Below are positions 1 through 9,085 of a stretch of DNA of 64,000 nucleotides, in pieces (within the stretch, counting starts at the first letter, position 1; each line of letters opens with the position of its first letter). The DNA is from Coemansia sp. RSA 487 (Eukaryota > Kickxellomycota > Kickxellomycetes > Kickxellales > Kickxellaceae): contig JANBRJ010000027.1 of assembly GCA_027577595.1 (NCBI GenBank), positions 1 to 64,000 of the forward strand, written 5' to 3'. Under the pieces are notes generated by a model. That model searched no databases. It saw only the letters and a list, made by a program, of their open reading frames with translations, and had not been told where the DNA came from. Position numbers and translations under genes: made by a program.

Positions 1-1
1 C

Positions 2-310
2 CACCTTGAAGAGCTACGCAAGTATGTGAGTCCAAGGTCGCGTCGCCGTATCTCATTCATTAGCCAGCCTACTATCCAGCCGTTGAACAACCCGGAGGAT
101 CATCCGCGCTCCCCATCTGGAAGCATTGTTGAAGAACCCTCAAACAATGACAATGATAACCCCCTATACACTCCAACACGCACTAGTGTATACACTCCAA
201 CACGCACTAGTGTATACACTCCAACACGCACTAGTGGTTCCAAGAGAAGTGTTAGCGATTTGGCCAAAAACTATGAACAAAATATTGAGAGCAAGAGGCT
301 CCGCAACTAG
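2..310 (+). CDS. 3' end of an unknown gene, cut by the window start
   Basis: The frame is open from the first bases and ends in TAG at 308-310, so this is the last ~102 codons of a gene that starts outside the window. A GTG at 26 is not a credible start, because sense codons continue upstream. The tail is hydrophilic and Ser/Pro/Asn-rich, with a basic stretch (SRRRIS), three perfect copies of an eight-residue unit (YTPTRTSV-like) and a charged end (KNYEQNIESKRLRN). No domain is recognisable. The base composition is AT-rich like the next 3.4 kb and unlike the GC-richer genes after 4.1 kb. It could be the disordered tail of a regulatory protein or of an element-encoded protein; I cannot tell which. 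Confidence 0.5.
   Translation, partial: HLEELRKYVSPRSRRRISFISQPTIQPLNNPEDHPRSPSGSIVEEPSNNDNDNPLYTPTRTSVYTPTRTSVYTPTRTSGSKRSVSDLAKNYEQNIESKRLRN
165..236 (+). repeat. Three perfect tandem copies of a 24-base unit
   Basis: Units run 165-188, 189-212 and 213-236, identical in every base. They encode three copies of an eight-residue Thr/Pro/Arg/Ser unit in the partial gene. A 24-base period keeps the reading frame. Perfect identity suggests recent expansion. Confidence 0.9.
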
Positions 311-397
311 CTCTATTCCACATTAATTATTTTCAATCAAATTTCTTTTTCCGTCTACATGCCAATGCAAATTGATTCATATCCATATATAATTTTG

Positions 398-1510
398 TAT
401 GAATAAAAGTATATTCCAAAAACTCCCCAAAGGACCCAGAGAAGCAAAGACATGTCTACCTGCGATGACATGGCATGCTGTTGAATAATGGTAAACATAC
501 ACCCGGTAATTAGATTTCGTGTCACAATTGGTGCTACATTGTCATATACATTACACTATTTTGGTTGTCACTTTTATATTTATCTATTTAATCTGCTTAT
601 TTGTAATTGCATTCAGCTAACTATTAGTGGAGCAGTTTATTGTGGGCTTGGTAAATATAGAAATGTGATCCGTTATGGAGGGTCACTTTGAAGATGAACT
701 CTGGGAAAATATATAATGCTAGAAAAGTACACTCAGGTAATGAGAATTTGGCATACATTTTGCTGCTTTTATAGGCACAATATAGGCGTTATGCTGTGCT
801 GAATCGAGCATGGACCTGGGATGGATAACAAGGAGTGTTTATATGATGCTTATCTTTATTCCTCTTCCATAAAAATCGATGAAATAAAAATAAATCCATG
901 CCTGTTCTCAAAGGCAATGTCCAAGGAAATGTTGCCCTTTATATGTAACAGGGAGCCGCTACGTATAGTGCACTATTGCAATGTCCACACTAGTGGCTGC
1001 CCCAACCAATCTGTATGGAATCAGCCCTGAATATGACAGCACACTAGCGTGATAGTTGGCAACAAATTTTTCAGTGATTGAAATGCCTTCCTGTCTCTCT
1101 ATCCCATAGGAAAGGACAATAATAAATATACTAACGGCTTTTATTCAATTTCTACTATTCTCAAAATGTATACCCTGTACAGCCTATATTTGGATTTTCA
1201 CTTATAATATGCCTGTAATAATCCAGTCAATGTCAAAAATATAGTATCAGCGTATATGGCATCCTAATTATAGATTCATTGTCGCTATATAAGAGGACTA
1301 GATGACCAATTTCTTGCATTCAATTACAAAATTATTTCTACAAATTGAAGTTATTAATGACAATGCAAATTGAAGTTTATGTGTGATACGAAATCTAATT
1401 ACCGGATGCATGTTTACCACTATTTAACAGCATGCCATGTCATCACAGATAGATAGACTTTTTCTCCTCTGGGTTCCTTCTTCAGTTTTTATAATATACT
1501 TTTATTCATA
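398..1510. mobile_element. DNA element with long terminal inverted repeats, probably non-autonomous
   Basis: The left arm (about 398-527) and right arm (about 1381-1510) are inverted copies. Both begin TATGAATAAAAGTATATT and share blocks such as GATGACATGGCATGCTGTT and CCGGTAATTAGATTTCGT, with scattered mismatches and small indels, roughly 80-85% identity by eye. The outermost bases read TA/TGAATAAAAG on both sides, compatible with a TA target duplication and 5'-TGAATA termini; that would fit a Tc1/mariner-like insertion but is not proof. The interior holds only short ORFs without recognisable transposase motifs. I therefore read it as a non-autonomous or decayed DNA transposon. Arm divergence suggests it is not very recent. 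Confidence 0.75.
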
Positions 1511-1734
1511 TTAAACCGCATTTGTGATAACGACTTGGCTTGTGCCTTGCAAATTGAGTCGCAATATGGTCGACTTGCTAGCCAACGATGTTGTTGGATA
1601 GCATATGCTGTATGCTATCCAATTATCTGAATAGTCTTGATTATTGCGGCTACATTAAGGCCATGTTTTATTATGAATAAATGAGAAAGGATATTGTTAC
1701 AAATAAAAGCCTTGACGGAACTGAAGTTCCTTAT
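1511..1734. repeat. Hairpin-rich direct repeat, copy A
   Basis: This copy starts immediately at the right end of the TIR element with TTAAACCGCATTTGTGATAA and ends near GACGGAACTGAAGTTCC. Copy B at 1789-2026 follows the same order of blocks: GATAACGA-TTGGC, TCGCAATATG, TATGCTATCCAATTAT, CGGCTA-AT, GGAACT--AGTTCC. It contains a 9-base inverted repeat (GGATAGCAT / ATGCTATCC, 1596-1620). No coding potential was seen. Confidence 0.65.
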
Positions 1735-1788
1735 CTTTATTTTCCATGAACAATCTGGCTTTTGTACCGATCCAAAACACTACAGTAA

Positions 1789-2026
1789 TTAAACCTGCGA
1801 TTGTGACTCACCATGCAACTCGCATGCCGATCATTATCACAGATATGATAACGATTTGGCTCTCAAATGGCAGAGCCGAATCGCAATATGATTGACTCGC
1901 GCTGAGTCAATCGTATTTTTGGATGGCATGTAATGTATGCTATCCAATTATATAAATAATGTTGTTTTTACGGCTATATAAACCAGGATTGTATTGAGAA
2001 ATGGAAAGGAACTTTAGTTCCGTTTG
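1789..2026. repeat. Hairpin-rich direct repeat, copy B
   Basis: This is a diverged second copy of the 1511-1734 repeat, in the same orientation. It holds a perfect 9-base hairpin (GATTGACTC / GAGTCAATC, arms 1890-1898 and 1904-1912) and an 11-of-12 hairpin just before it (CGATTTGGCTCT / AGAGCCGAATCG). The alternation of short palindromes resembles a foldback or MITE-type element. A small structured RNA is a less likely reading. Confidence 0.6.
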
Positions 2027-2105
2027 AAAAATATTCATGTAATACAGATTGTAAAATATGATTCAAAGCTGTTATATTGACAGATGCAATTTATAATTAC
2101 TATAA

Positions 2106-3737
2106 TTAAAATGAATAATTGTTTAAACTGAAAACTGTTATATTTATCAAGTGAGGGTAGTCATTTAGCCATCTCTTTTTGCACTGATTAAAGGCATCCA
2201 TAAACTCATCCAAAATTGCTATTTCTTGTAAATATGGAAGATGGATAGCAATGTACACAAATAGTGAGGCAACTAGAGCTTTGGGCCCATTTTGTGAACA
2301 TATTGATAACTTTCTTACTCTGTTCGCATTAATAGGCCTTATATCAGACCATTTCTTTGAGCGCAGAGTGCTTGCAATTGCACTATTGGCAATATCTCCG
2401 GTTTTCAGCCTGAAAAAATGCATGTTGTTGACGTTGTTAAATCTCTTTATGGTATTTATTGCCATTGCAGGGTCAACTGCTATATCGATATTCATTGTGT
2501 TGGCTGGAGGAAGCAAAATATTATCATGCATGACAATGGCATTTATGGTTAAAATGGCTATGGTCACATCTTTTGTACCCTGTATCTCTAATAGTTTCTG
2601 CGATGTAACAAGGCTACTCCCAGCGTTATGTACTGGACTCAAAGCATCATACAGGCTTTTTTGAACAGTGTCACCAAGGTTAATATGTCTATATGCCACA
2701 ATTATGTCATCATCAATATATAGAGCAAGGCACTTCAACTTTCTTGGCATATTCGCTGATTTGAGCATTACTGAGCTGGCAGGACATGCATTGGCCCTTA
2801 TAGAGACTAGCTTAGGAAATGACAAATGGGATAGACTCTTAAAGCCTCCTTTCCATTTATTTTGTTGGTCTGGCGACATCACCTTATTTTTTAAATCAAA
2901 GAAAATAGGTAAATTTCGTAAATTGGCAAATACAACAGATTTCATAATGGCTTTGCCTCCAACAAAGCTCTTCCAACAGAATGAAGATGAAATAATCACC
3001 AGCTCCATAACAGTTATTATATCACAGTTGATCTGCAGGTTTACTAGTGTATTTCCTGGGCACCACAGCAACTCGAGAGTTTTAATAGAGTCCATTTGCA
3101 AGGGTATTGAAGGGCTGATTGGCATCATACATTTTAAATGCCTTAATTTGTATGCGTAAGCAGACACAAATTTACCTGCATATATTTTGTGCAGATCTTG
3201 AGATAAGTGGCTATTTATTGTTAAATTCACAAAATTGGGAACAATGGAGACAAATTGGTCAATTGAAAGGCATAGTTCATCAAACATCTTGTCACTGGCC
3301 TCTAGCCCTTCAGCATAAGGAATGCTTTCAAAATTAATGTTTACTGAAAGCTTGGTGATATTTCCCCAGTTGAATCTCGCATCTTTGGTTAAATCGCCGT
3401 GAATATGTTTCATAAATTGAACAATATCCATAGTTTCTGCAGTTGATAGAATCATTTTCCTTGCCAAGGTACTGGCTTCAATATTGGAAAACAGGCTAGT
3501 GTTACTGGTAGATATATCATTTCGACATCCACAGCAGAGGACATACCTGTACATAATTGGTAGACTGACCATTCTCCAATATCTGCAACAATGTATGATT
3601 GGAAATGATTTTTTCCAGTCGAAAAGGTATGCAGCACCCGGGCATGTGCTATTTAAAATGTAATACAGTACATCAGCAGGCAAGTTATTTATGTGCATGA
3701 TGGAAACATTGATAGTTATTAGTTTTTTTAAAAACAT
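2106..3737 (-). CDS. F-box-like / leucine-rich-type protein
   Basis: A single 543-residue ORF. Near the N-terminus lies an F-box-like stretch (INNLPADVLYYILN, about residues 16-29), followed by hydrophobic and Cys/Trp positions (CCRYWRMVSLPIMYRYV) as in F-box helices 2 and 3. The rest has irregularly spaced leucine-rich segments without a strict repeat. F-box proteins usually recruit substrates to SCF ubiquitin ligases through Skp1, but partner and substrate cannot be read here. Two starts are possible: Met1 at 3737 or Met14 at 3698, which lies just before the F-box and looks more natural. The gene is AT-rich with codon use unlike the genes after 4.1 kb and sits beside mobile-element debris, which fits a lineage-expanded, fast-evolving family. 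Confident it is coding; family call moderate. Confidence 0.65.
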   Translation of the reverse strand: MFLKKLITINVSIMHINNLPADVLYYILNSTCPGAAYLFDWKKSFPIIHCCRYWRMVSLPIMYRYVLCCGCRNDISTSNTSLFSNIEASTLARKMILSTAETMDIVQFMKHIHGDLTKDARFNWGNITKLSVNINFESIPYAEGLEASDKMFDELCLSIDQFVSIVPNFVNLTINSHLSQDLHKIYAGKFVSAYAYKLRHLKCMMPISPSIPLQMDSIKTLELLWCPGNTLVNLQINCDIITVMELVIISSSFCWKSFVGGKAIMKSVVFANLRNLPIFFDLKNKVMSPDQQNKWKGGFKSLSHLSFPKLVSIRANACPASSVMLKSANMPRKLKCLALYIDDDIIVAYRHINLGDTVQKSLYDALSPVHNAGSSLVTSQKLLEIQGTKDVTIAILTINAIVMHDNILLPPANTMNIDIAVDPAMAINTIKRFNNVNNMHFFRLKTGDIANSAIASTLRSKKWSDIRPINANRVRKLSICSQNGPKALVASLFVYIAIHLPYLQEIAILDEFMDAFNQCKKRWLNDYPHLINITVFSLNNYSF

Positions 3738-4133
3738 AAATAGAGAAATAAAGGAGGAATGCCTGTTTTTCTTTACTTAGTTTGTTTGCTATTGGTTGGG
3801 GCAATGGAAAGCTGGCCAAAGAATTGCTTTCTCTTTTTAAAGTTGTCTTTTTTTTTTGCAAAGAAAACGGGGGGTTTATTAGACAAATGCACATTACGAA
3901 GCCAGTCAACTTGTGCTACTGTTTTTTGGAAATCTAATTATTCAAAATTAAACGAGCATAGAACTTATTTTGCTGAGCGTGTGTAGTGAGCTGATTGGTC
4001 AAAACATCAAGAGAATGTAAACATTGCAGACAGCCTTTCGTTTTCTTGCTTTTTTGCTTTTATTTTTCTAAACTCAGCTTTGCACGCATTTCATTTTTTT
4101 TAAACCTTTGCATTCGCTTTTTTTAATTTCACC
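3738..4133. promoter_or_regulatory. Shared upstream region of two divergent genes
   Basis: This 396-base region lies between the start codons of the F-box-like gene (minus) and signal peptide peptidase (plus). It contains several T-rich tracts, especially 4030-4125 just before the plus-strand start, as is common in fungal core promoters and leaders. No specific binding site could be assigned. Confidence 0.45.
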
Positions 4134-5492
4134 ATGTCTAGCACTGGAATATACATTGCCTACGCGGCAATCGGCTCAATGGCACTTGCGCCAATCTACT
4201 TTGGGTCTTTTTTCACGCTCGACCGGCTAAAGAGCAGCGAGCGGAAGAAGCGCTCACGTAGCGGAGAGTTCCCGGAGTACTCGGATTCGGAGGATGAGGA
4301 TGAGGACGAGAGCGAAACTGTGACGAGCGAGGACGCGTACATGTTTCCTGTGTACGGGTCTATTGCGCTTTTCTCAATGTACATGATTTTCAAGTACCTC
4401 AACAAGGACTGGGTCAATTTGCTGCTGTCTGGGTACTTTGCGCTACTTGGAGTCGTTGTGATGACACAGATCTCGGTCCGCATTTCCAAGACGCTGACAG
4501 GCATCAAGCTACCGCTGTTCCACGTGGCGCTAGTACACCGGTCAAAGGCGCTGTTTGAGATGCGCTTTACTTATCTGCACGTGGCGATGGTTGTGGTGTC
4601 GTCTGTTATTACGGGGCTGTATCTGTGGAGCAAGAACTGGGTGCTGTCGAATGCGTTTGGACTTGCGCTGTCTCTGTCGGCAATCAACATGATCCGCCTG
4701 GACTCATTCAAGAGCGGGATGATTATGCTTGCGGGGTTGTTTGTCTACGATATCTTCTGGGTGTTTGGCACCGAGGTGATGGTTTCTGTGGCTAAAAACT
4801 TTGAGGCGCCAATCAAAGTTGTTGCGCCCAAGACGCTTTGGCCCGATGATGGCAAGCTGCAGTTTACGATGCTTGGGCTTGGCGATATTATCGTTCCAGG
4901 CGTGTTTGTCGCGCTGTGTCTGCGCTTTGACCGCCAGCGCTACCTCGACTCGATTGGCTATGCCAAAGACAAGCGCCTGCCAGCCGTGCTCAAGGGCCGC
5001 CACCGTGGATTCAGGTTTCCTATGCCTTACTTTTGCGCATGTCTTGCGGCATATGTTGCTGGGCTGACAACGACTATTGTTGTGATGCATGTGTTCAAGG
5101 CTGCCCAGCCAGCGCTGCTCTATCTGTCGCCGGCGTGTATCTTGTCCGTTGTAAGCATGGCACTTGTGCGTGGCGAGCTGGGCATAGTGTTTGCGTACAA
5201 CGAAGAGTCCGACAAGAAGAAGGATAGCGACACCAAGGAGCACGAGGGCGACGATGAGTCAAAGAGCAAGAAGCCTGTTCATCGCTACAATCTCCGCCAC
5301 CAAACAGCAACTCCGGCAAGCGCCGGCGAACTGGCTGATGACGAGCAGGAGAATGTTGCAGCGGAGCACATACTTGACGACAAGGTCAATTCGCTCCTGT
5401 CGGAGGACCAGACTACACCTGCCGAAACCAGATCTAAGAGCGGCACCAGCAAGGTCAAGCAGCGCGGCAAGTCAAAGACGAAAAAGCACTGA
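4134..5492 (+). CDS. SPP: Signal peptide peptidase (intramembrane aspartyl protease, A22B)
   Basis: A 452-residue polytopic membrane protein with the three hallmarks of presenilin/SPP proteases in order: catalytic YD at Tyr205-Asp206 (VYDIFW), GLGD at 248-251 with catalytic Asp251, and PAL at 326-328. It should cleave remnant signal peptides and other type II membrane segments within the ER membrane. The first membrane segment (about 5-30) is followed by a short loop with a basic patch and a very acidic run (about 40-65). After the last membrane segment comes a charged ~85-residue tail ending KTKKH. Lysines at -3 and -5 match the KXKXX ER-retrieval motif, in keeping with ER residence of the family. 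The start ATG follows a T-rich leader. Identification is firm. Confidence 0.95.
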   Translation: MSSTGIYIAYAAIGSMALAPIYFGSFFTLDRLKSSERKKRSRSGEFPEYSDSEDEDEDESETVTSEDAYMFPVYGSIALFSMYMIFKYLNKDWVNLLLSGYFALLGVVVMTQISVRISKTLTGIKLPLFHVALVHRSKALFEMRFTYLHVAMVVVSSVITGLYLWSKNWVLSNAFGLALSLSAINMIRLDSFKSGMIMLAGLFVYDIFWVFGTEVMVSVAKNFEAPIKVVAPKTLWPDDGKLQFTMLGLGDIIVPGVFVALCLRFDRQRYLDSIGYAKDKRLPAVLKGRHRGFRFPMPYFCACLAAYVAGLTTTIVVMHVFKAAQPALLYLSPACILSVVSMALVRGELGIVFAYNEESDKKKDSDTKEHEGDDESKSKKPVHRYNLRHQTATPASAGELADDEQENVAAEHILDDKVNSLLSEDQTTPAETRSKSGTSKVKQRGKSKTKKH

Positions 5493-5546
5493 GTAGCTTT
5501 AGTTTATCCATTCAACATAGCTGCTACTAATTTGCTGATTGTGTCG

Positions 5547-5552
5547 AATAAA
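5547..5552 (+). terminator. AATAAA polyadenylation signal of the signal peptide peptidase gene
   Basis: A canonical AATAAA hexamer lies 54 bases after the stop codon, upstream of T-rich sequence. Position and sequence fit a fungal 3'-end signal; the cleavage site is not determined. Confidence 0.5.
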
Positions 5553-5713
5553 TCAGGGCTTGGAGACAAGACATGTAATCAAAAAGTTGTCTGGATGAAT
5601 GCTTTTTTTTCTTTCCTTGGTTATTTATTTGTTGCATTTGTCTCCCTCTTTTTATTTACCAGTCGTGCATTCCATACTATTTGTTTTTTATTTGTGTGAA
5701 TCCCGCAATTATA

Positions 5714-8700
5714 ATGCGCTCTGCGTCGCCATCACCGGTGCTGTCGTCGGTGGGCACAGAGCCGTACGGATCCTCGTCACCGCTACCAGGCATTCCGCAC
5801 AGTAGTAGTCCTATTGCTGCGGACAAGTTGTTCGTACGTGAGCAGAACCAGATAGCAGCAGAGCGGCGGCCGTCGGCAGTGCTTTATTCGTACGAGGGAA
5901 GCGACAGCGAGCATCCTTTGCATGCAGGCAGAACGCGCATACTATCGTCAGCCACAATGCACGACAACCAAAGCGATGATACACACGAACTGCACTTACC
6001 GCTGGAGCTGTATCAGCAGGATCTACATGTGGTTATTGAGATCACCGACGGGTTGCATGTGCTGTACGACCATGGATTGTCTGGCGTGTACTTGGGCCAC
6101 AGACGTGTGCGTGTGCGCCAGGGTATCGGGTATGCGCTGACAGACGGGAAGCTTGTGTGGTTTGGCCATTCGTCTGCGTTCTGGTACCATATAGTCGAAT
6201 CTGGATATGTGTCAAACTCGCCACTGCCGCCGTGGCGGCGCAACAGCAGGACACAGGCGGCAGAATTATTGGCACACGAGACAAAAACGCCAGAGGAGAG
6301 CCCGCTACTTAGTAACAGCAGCAGTCCGTCGCCGCTATTCGACGATCCACTGGATCTGTCGCCTGCGTTTTCGGATTGCACACAACCGGTATCGCCAAGA
6401 CGGTTGCCACCTGTTTCCCCTCTTCGGCTGAGCCCCAAAGACAACAATAATCAAGATAAAGAAGAAGAATATCTACCGCAGCCAGCAAAGTTTGTCTATG
6501 CGCCAAACCGCGTTATTCTCATTGGCGACGCACTTGCGCGGTGGTGCAATGTAGGTGATGAGACCGAGTGTGCTACAGTTCCGCGATACCCTTACGATCC
6601 GCAAGGATTGGAGGCCATAGCTGGGAGCATCACACAAATGACGTTGCCTACACAGCCGGACGCCAACGAATGTTCGAGCAGTTTAGGAGCAACCAGCGAT
6701 TTTTCACAAGCATTCCTTTCTCCTCCCGTAGACACCAAAAAGACACCCAGTGCAGAGCCCGAGATAGCTGTGACAGCAACAACGGCGACGGTGACACCGT
6801 CAACTTCATCAACAACCACTTTGCGGCACAAGTATTCGCGGCAAACGCCTCTTGCTTTGAAATCCAGCAGCACGCGGCATTCGCTGGGGTCGGCACCACT
6901 GTCGTTAACACGTCGCATGCCGATGCCACCTCCATTAATCCTTAGCACACGCGGAGCTTCCGCTGGTGCGGGGTTAGCATCAAGAGATGAGTTTCCCGAT
7001 GAAGCACTGATGCCTATTCCGTTATTGACGCAAAGCGCTGGACGATTGCGACGAAGTGGAGGAGGTTATAATAGCCCGCAGACACCAGTAGCATCAGTAC
7101 ATCCTATGACCTCGCAGCATCAGCGGCAGGCGTGGCCTGACTTGCTTGAATCGCCGTTGGAGCAGACTGCTAATAGAAGGCGAGCAAAGGCTGCTTCGGT
7201 TGGGGTGGCTGAGACCCAAGAAACGTGTGTGTCGCCTTCGTCTCCCGTATTTCCGCAACCCAGTATGCTGTTGGCATCACGCTCCGCTGACACGACCACA
7301 GCAGCGGCTACGGTTACAGCTACAGCCACAGTCAAAACAAATGATAACAATTTAGATGCAGCAGACGCTCCTGTTGATAACGACAGCAATACAAATGCAG
7401 ATCCAGCCAAAGCAAATAGTGCCAGTGATTCATCTGAAAAACTGGCTCAGGAACTGTTTGATCCCGATATAGATCCTCTTTCATCGCCGCCTACAAGCAC
7501 ACCAACATCCAACAGCGACCACGGAAACAGCAGCATTACTACCTCCACAAGTAGCAAAAGCGTTGTGAAAAAGCCACCACCAAAGCAACAGCCATCGCGC
7601 AGCTTGCGTCGCGGAAGGGGTAGACGAGCAGGCAGTAGCAATGGCGGAGGAGACAAATCGTTACGCGAATCGTTACGCAACTTGCCAGGTAACAGGGGAT
7701 CCGGTCGTGCGGGTTTATCTTCGAGACGCAGCTCAGCTACGGGCACACCCGCATCAGTAGCAGTGGCAACCACAAAAACAACAAAAGCAACAAAAACAAC
7801 TAAAACAACTAAAACAACTAAAACAACTAAACGAATGATCGGCCAGTCAAAACCTATGGCACCCAGACTTAATAGCGGTGGTTGCTCTGCGAAAAAGAAG
7901 CTGGAGACCGTCACATTGTCTGGGTTTGTTGGGGAAGACCGCGACAAGGCGACGCATGCGATCGAAGCACACGGTCTGCAAGTAACCGAAAACCCGTTGA
8001 TGGCCGATATTTGTATCCGGCATGGCAGGCTCGGCCGCACCCTCAAAGTTCTTTGCGCCATGGCTCGCGGCACCCCGATAGTGTCGGACAGCTGGGCACA
8101 CCAGCTAGAGAACCATGCGCCTGATGCACCATCTGAGAAGTATGCCGATTTGCATCTAGTGTCGGATCAAGCCACAGAGCGCGAATGGAATGTGGCGCTG
8201 AGAGAAACCCTGCGTCGGGCACGACGCGCCAGAGAGTCGGAGAAAGGGCTGCTGTCGCTTTACTGCGTGCATATCGCCGATGATGTTGCGCGGCCCGACC
8301 CTGTGTGCTTGGCAATTATGGTACGCGCAGCCGGCGGCCATGTGCTGAATGACTTTGGGATGCGCGAACAGCGGTTGCTGGAAGAAGGCGAGTCATCGAT
8401 GCACTGGGTGTTGCATGTGAGCCGGCGGTTGACTGATTCAAACCCAGATCACCACCAGTCTAGCACTACTAGTGGATGGAAACCCATGCCTATTGACACG
8501 GATGCGCACAAGGATATCATCGATGGGTTGTCGGCAAGCAGCAGCGAACCAGACGACGACAACGACGAGGACTGGAGCATCGAGAAGGACCGTACAAGAG
8601 TGGGTACCCGCAGCAGCAGCAGCAGCAATAAGCGTCGGCAAAAGAATATCAAAAGCGAGCCGTCTGTGATCTTTGCCCCGCCACCGACTAGTCCAACAAC

Positions 8701-9085
8701 CCCATTGTTCCGTAACAACTCTGAGGGATTAGCAATGGCACCTCCACCGTCATCGGCGTCATCTGTTGGCAAGCGAAGACGTATCGAAAAGAGCCCCAGC
8801 ATCAGCAGCGGATCGGCAATGATGGACTATAACCAACAGCTTGCTACAACAGTATCATCTTTCCTGGACCCAAACTGCAGCCTTAACGATATGCAAGTGT
8901 TATTGGCTGCGCGAAAAGCGGAGCTCAATATCCCAGCAAATAGTCAGCTGCTTGTTGTTACAACGGATGTCCAACAGCAGCAGTCTTCTGTAAGCAAGAA
9001 AAAGGCGTGGGAGAGGCACGGAGCAATGGTTGTCGAACCAGAGCTCATCATTCAGAGCATCATCCAATGCGATCGCAAGTTCTAA
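5714..9085 (+). CDS. Large BRCT-domain protein, likely DNA-damage response scaffold
   Basis: About 1123 residues from the ATG at 5714. The frame extends 11 codons upstream to another ATG, but 5714 has the better A-rich context. Residues ~80-160 form a compact region of unknown fold (LHVVIEITDGLHVLYDHG...). A long Ser/Thr/Pro-rich region with a TKT repeat follows. Near residue 733 a BRCT domain begins (TVTLSGFVGEDRDKATHAIE...), ending with the Trp of SDSWAHQL. A second BRCT-like segment starts near 845 (LYCVHIADDV...GGHVLNDFG). It seems to be interrupted by ~200 low-complexity residues and completed at the C-terminus (VVEPELIIQSIIQ). Tandem C-terminal BRCTs after a long disordered region resemble Rtt107/MDC1/Crb2-class scaffolds that bind phosphopeptides in the nucleus; the exact orthologue is not resolved. 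Confidence 0.75.
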   Translation: MRSASPSPVLSSVGTEPYGSSSPLPGIPHSSSPIAADKLFVREQNQIAAERRPSAVLYSYEGSDSEHPLHAGRTRILSSATMHDNQSDDTHELHLPLELYQQDLHVVIEITDGLHVLYDHGLSGVYLGHRRVRVRQGIGYALTDGKLVWFGHSSAFWYHIVESGYVSNSPLPPWRRNSRTQAAELLAHETKTPEESPLLSNSSSPSPLFDDPLDLSPAFSDCTQPVSPRRLPPVSPLRLSPKDNNNQDKEEEYLPQPAKFVYAPNRVILIGDALARWCNVGDETECATVPRYPYDPQGLEAIAGSITQMTLPTQPDANECSSSLGATSDFSQAFLSPPVDTKKTPSAEPEIAVTATTATVTPSTSSTTTLRHKYSRQTPLALKSSSTRHSLGSAPLSLTRRMPMPPPLILSTRGASAGAGLASRDEFPDEALMPIPLLTQSAGRLRRSGGGYNSPQTPVASVHPMTSQHQRQAWPDLLESPLEQTANRRRAKAASVGVAETQETCVSPSSPVFPQPSMLLASRSADTTTAAATVTATATVKTNDNNLDAADAPVDNDSNTNADPAKANSASDSSEKLAQELFDPDIDPLSSPPTSTPTSNSDHGNSSITTSTSSKSVVKKPPPKQQPSRSLRRGRGRRAGSSNGGGDKSLRESLRNLPGNRGSGRAGLSSRRSSATGTPASVAVATTKTTKATKTTKTTKTTKTTKRMIGQSKPMAPRLNSGGCSAKKKLETVTLSGFVGEDRDKATHAIEAHGLQVTENPLMADICIRHGRLGRTLKVLCAMARGTPIVSDSWAHQLENHAPDAPSEKYADLHLVSDQATEREWNVALRETLRRARRARESEKGLLSLYCVHIADDVARPDPVCLAIMVRAAGGHVLNDFGMREQRLLEEGESSMHWVLHVSRRLTDSNPDHHQSSTTSGWKPMPIDTDAHKDIIDGLSASSSEPDDDNDEDWSIEKDRTRVGTRSSSSSNKRRQKNIKSEPSVIFAPPPTSPTTPLFRNNSEGLAMAPPPSSASSVGKRRRIEKSPSISSGSAMMDYNQQLATTVSSFLDPNCSLNDMQVLLAARKAELNIPANSQLLVVTTDVQQQQSSVSKKKAWERHGAMVVEPELIIQSIIQCDRKF
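7790..7831 (+). repeat. In-frame 9-base repeat encoding Lys-Thr-Thr units
   Basis: Several tandem copies of an AAAACAACT-type 9-mer, preceded by degenerate ACAAAA units from about 7776. They encode a TKTTKTTKT run shortly before the first BRCT domain. The period preserves the frame. Confidence 0.8.

Noticed and set aside
821-1030. Possible transposase remnant inside the TIR element
   Set aside because: The 69-codon product has no catalytic motif or recognisable similarity.
7447-8073. 208-codon minus-strand ORF rich in Leu and Val
   Set aside because: Antisense shadow of the BRCT gene; its LVVLVVL runs mirror the TKT repeat.
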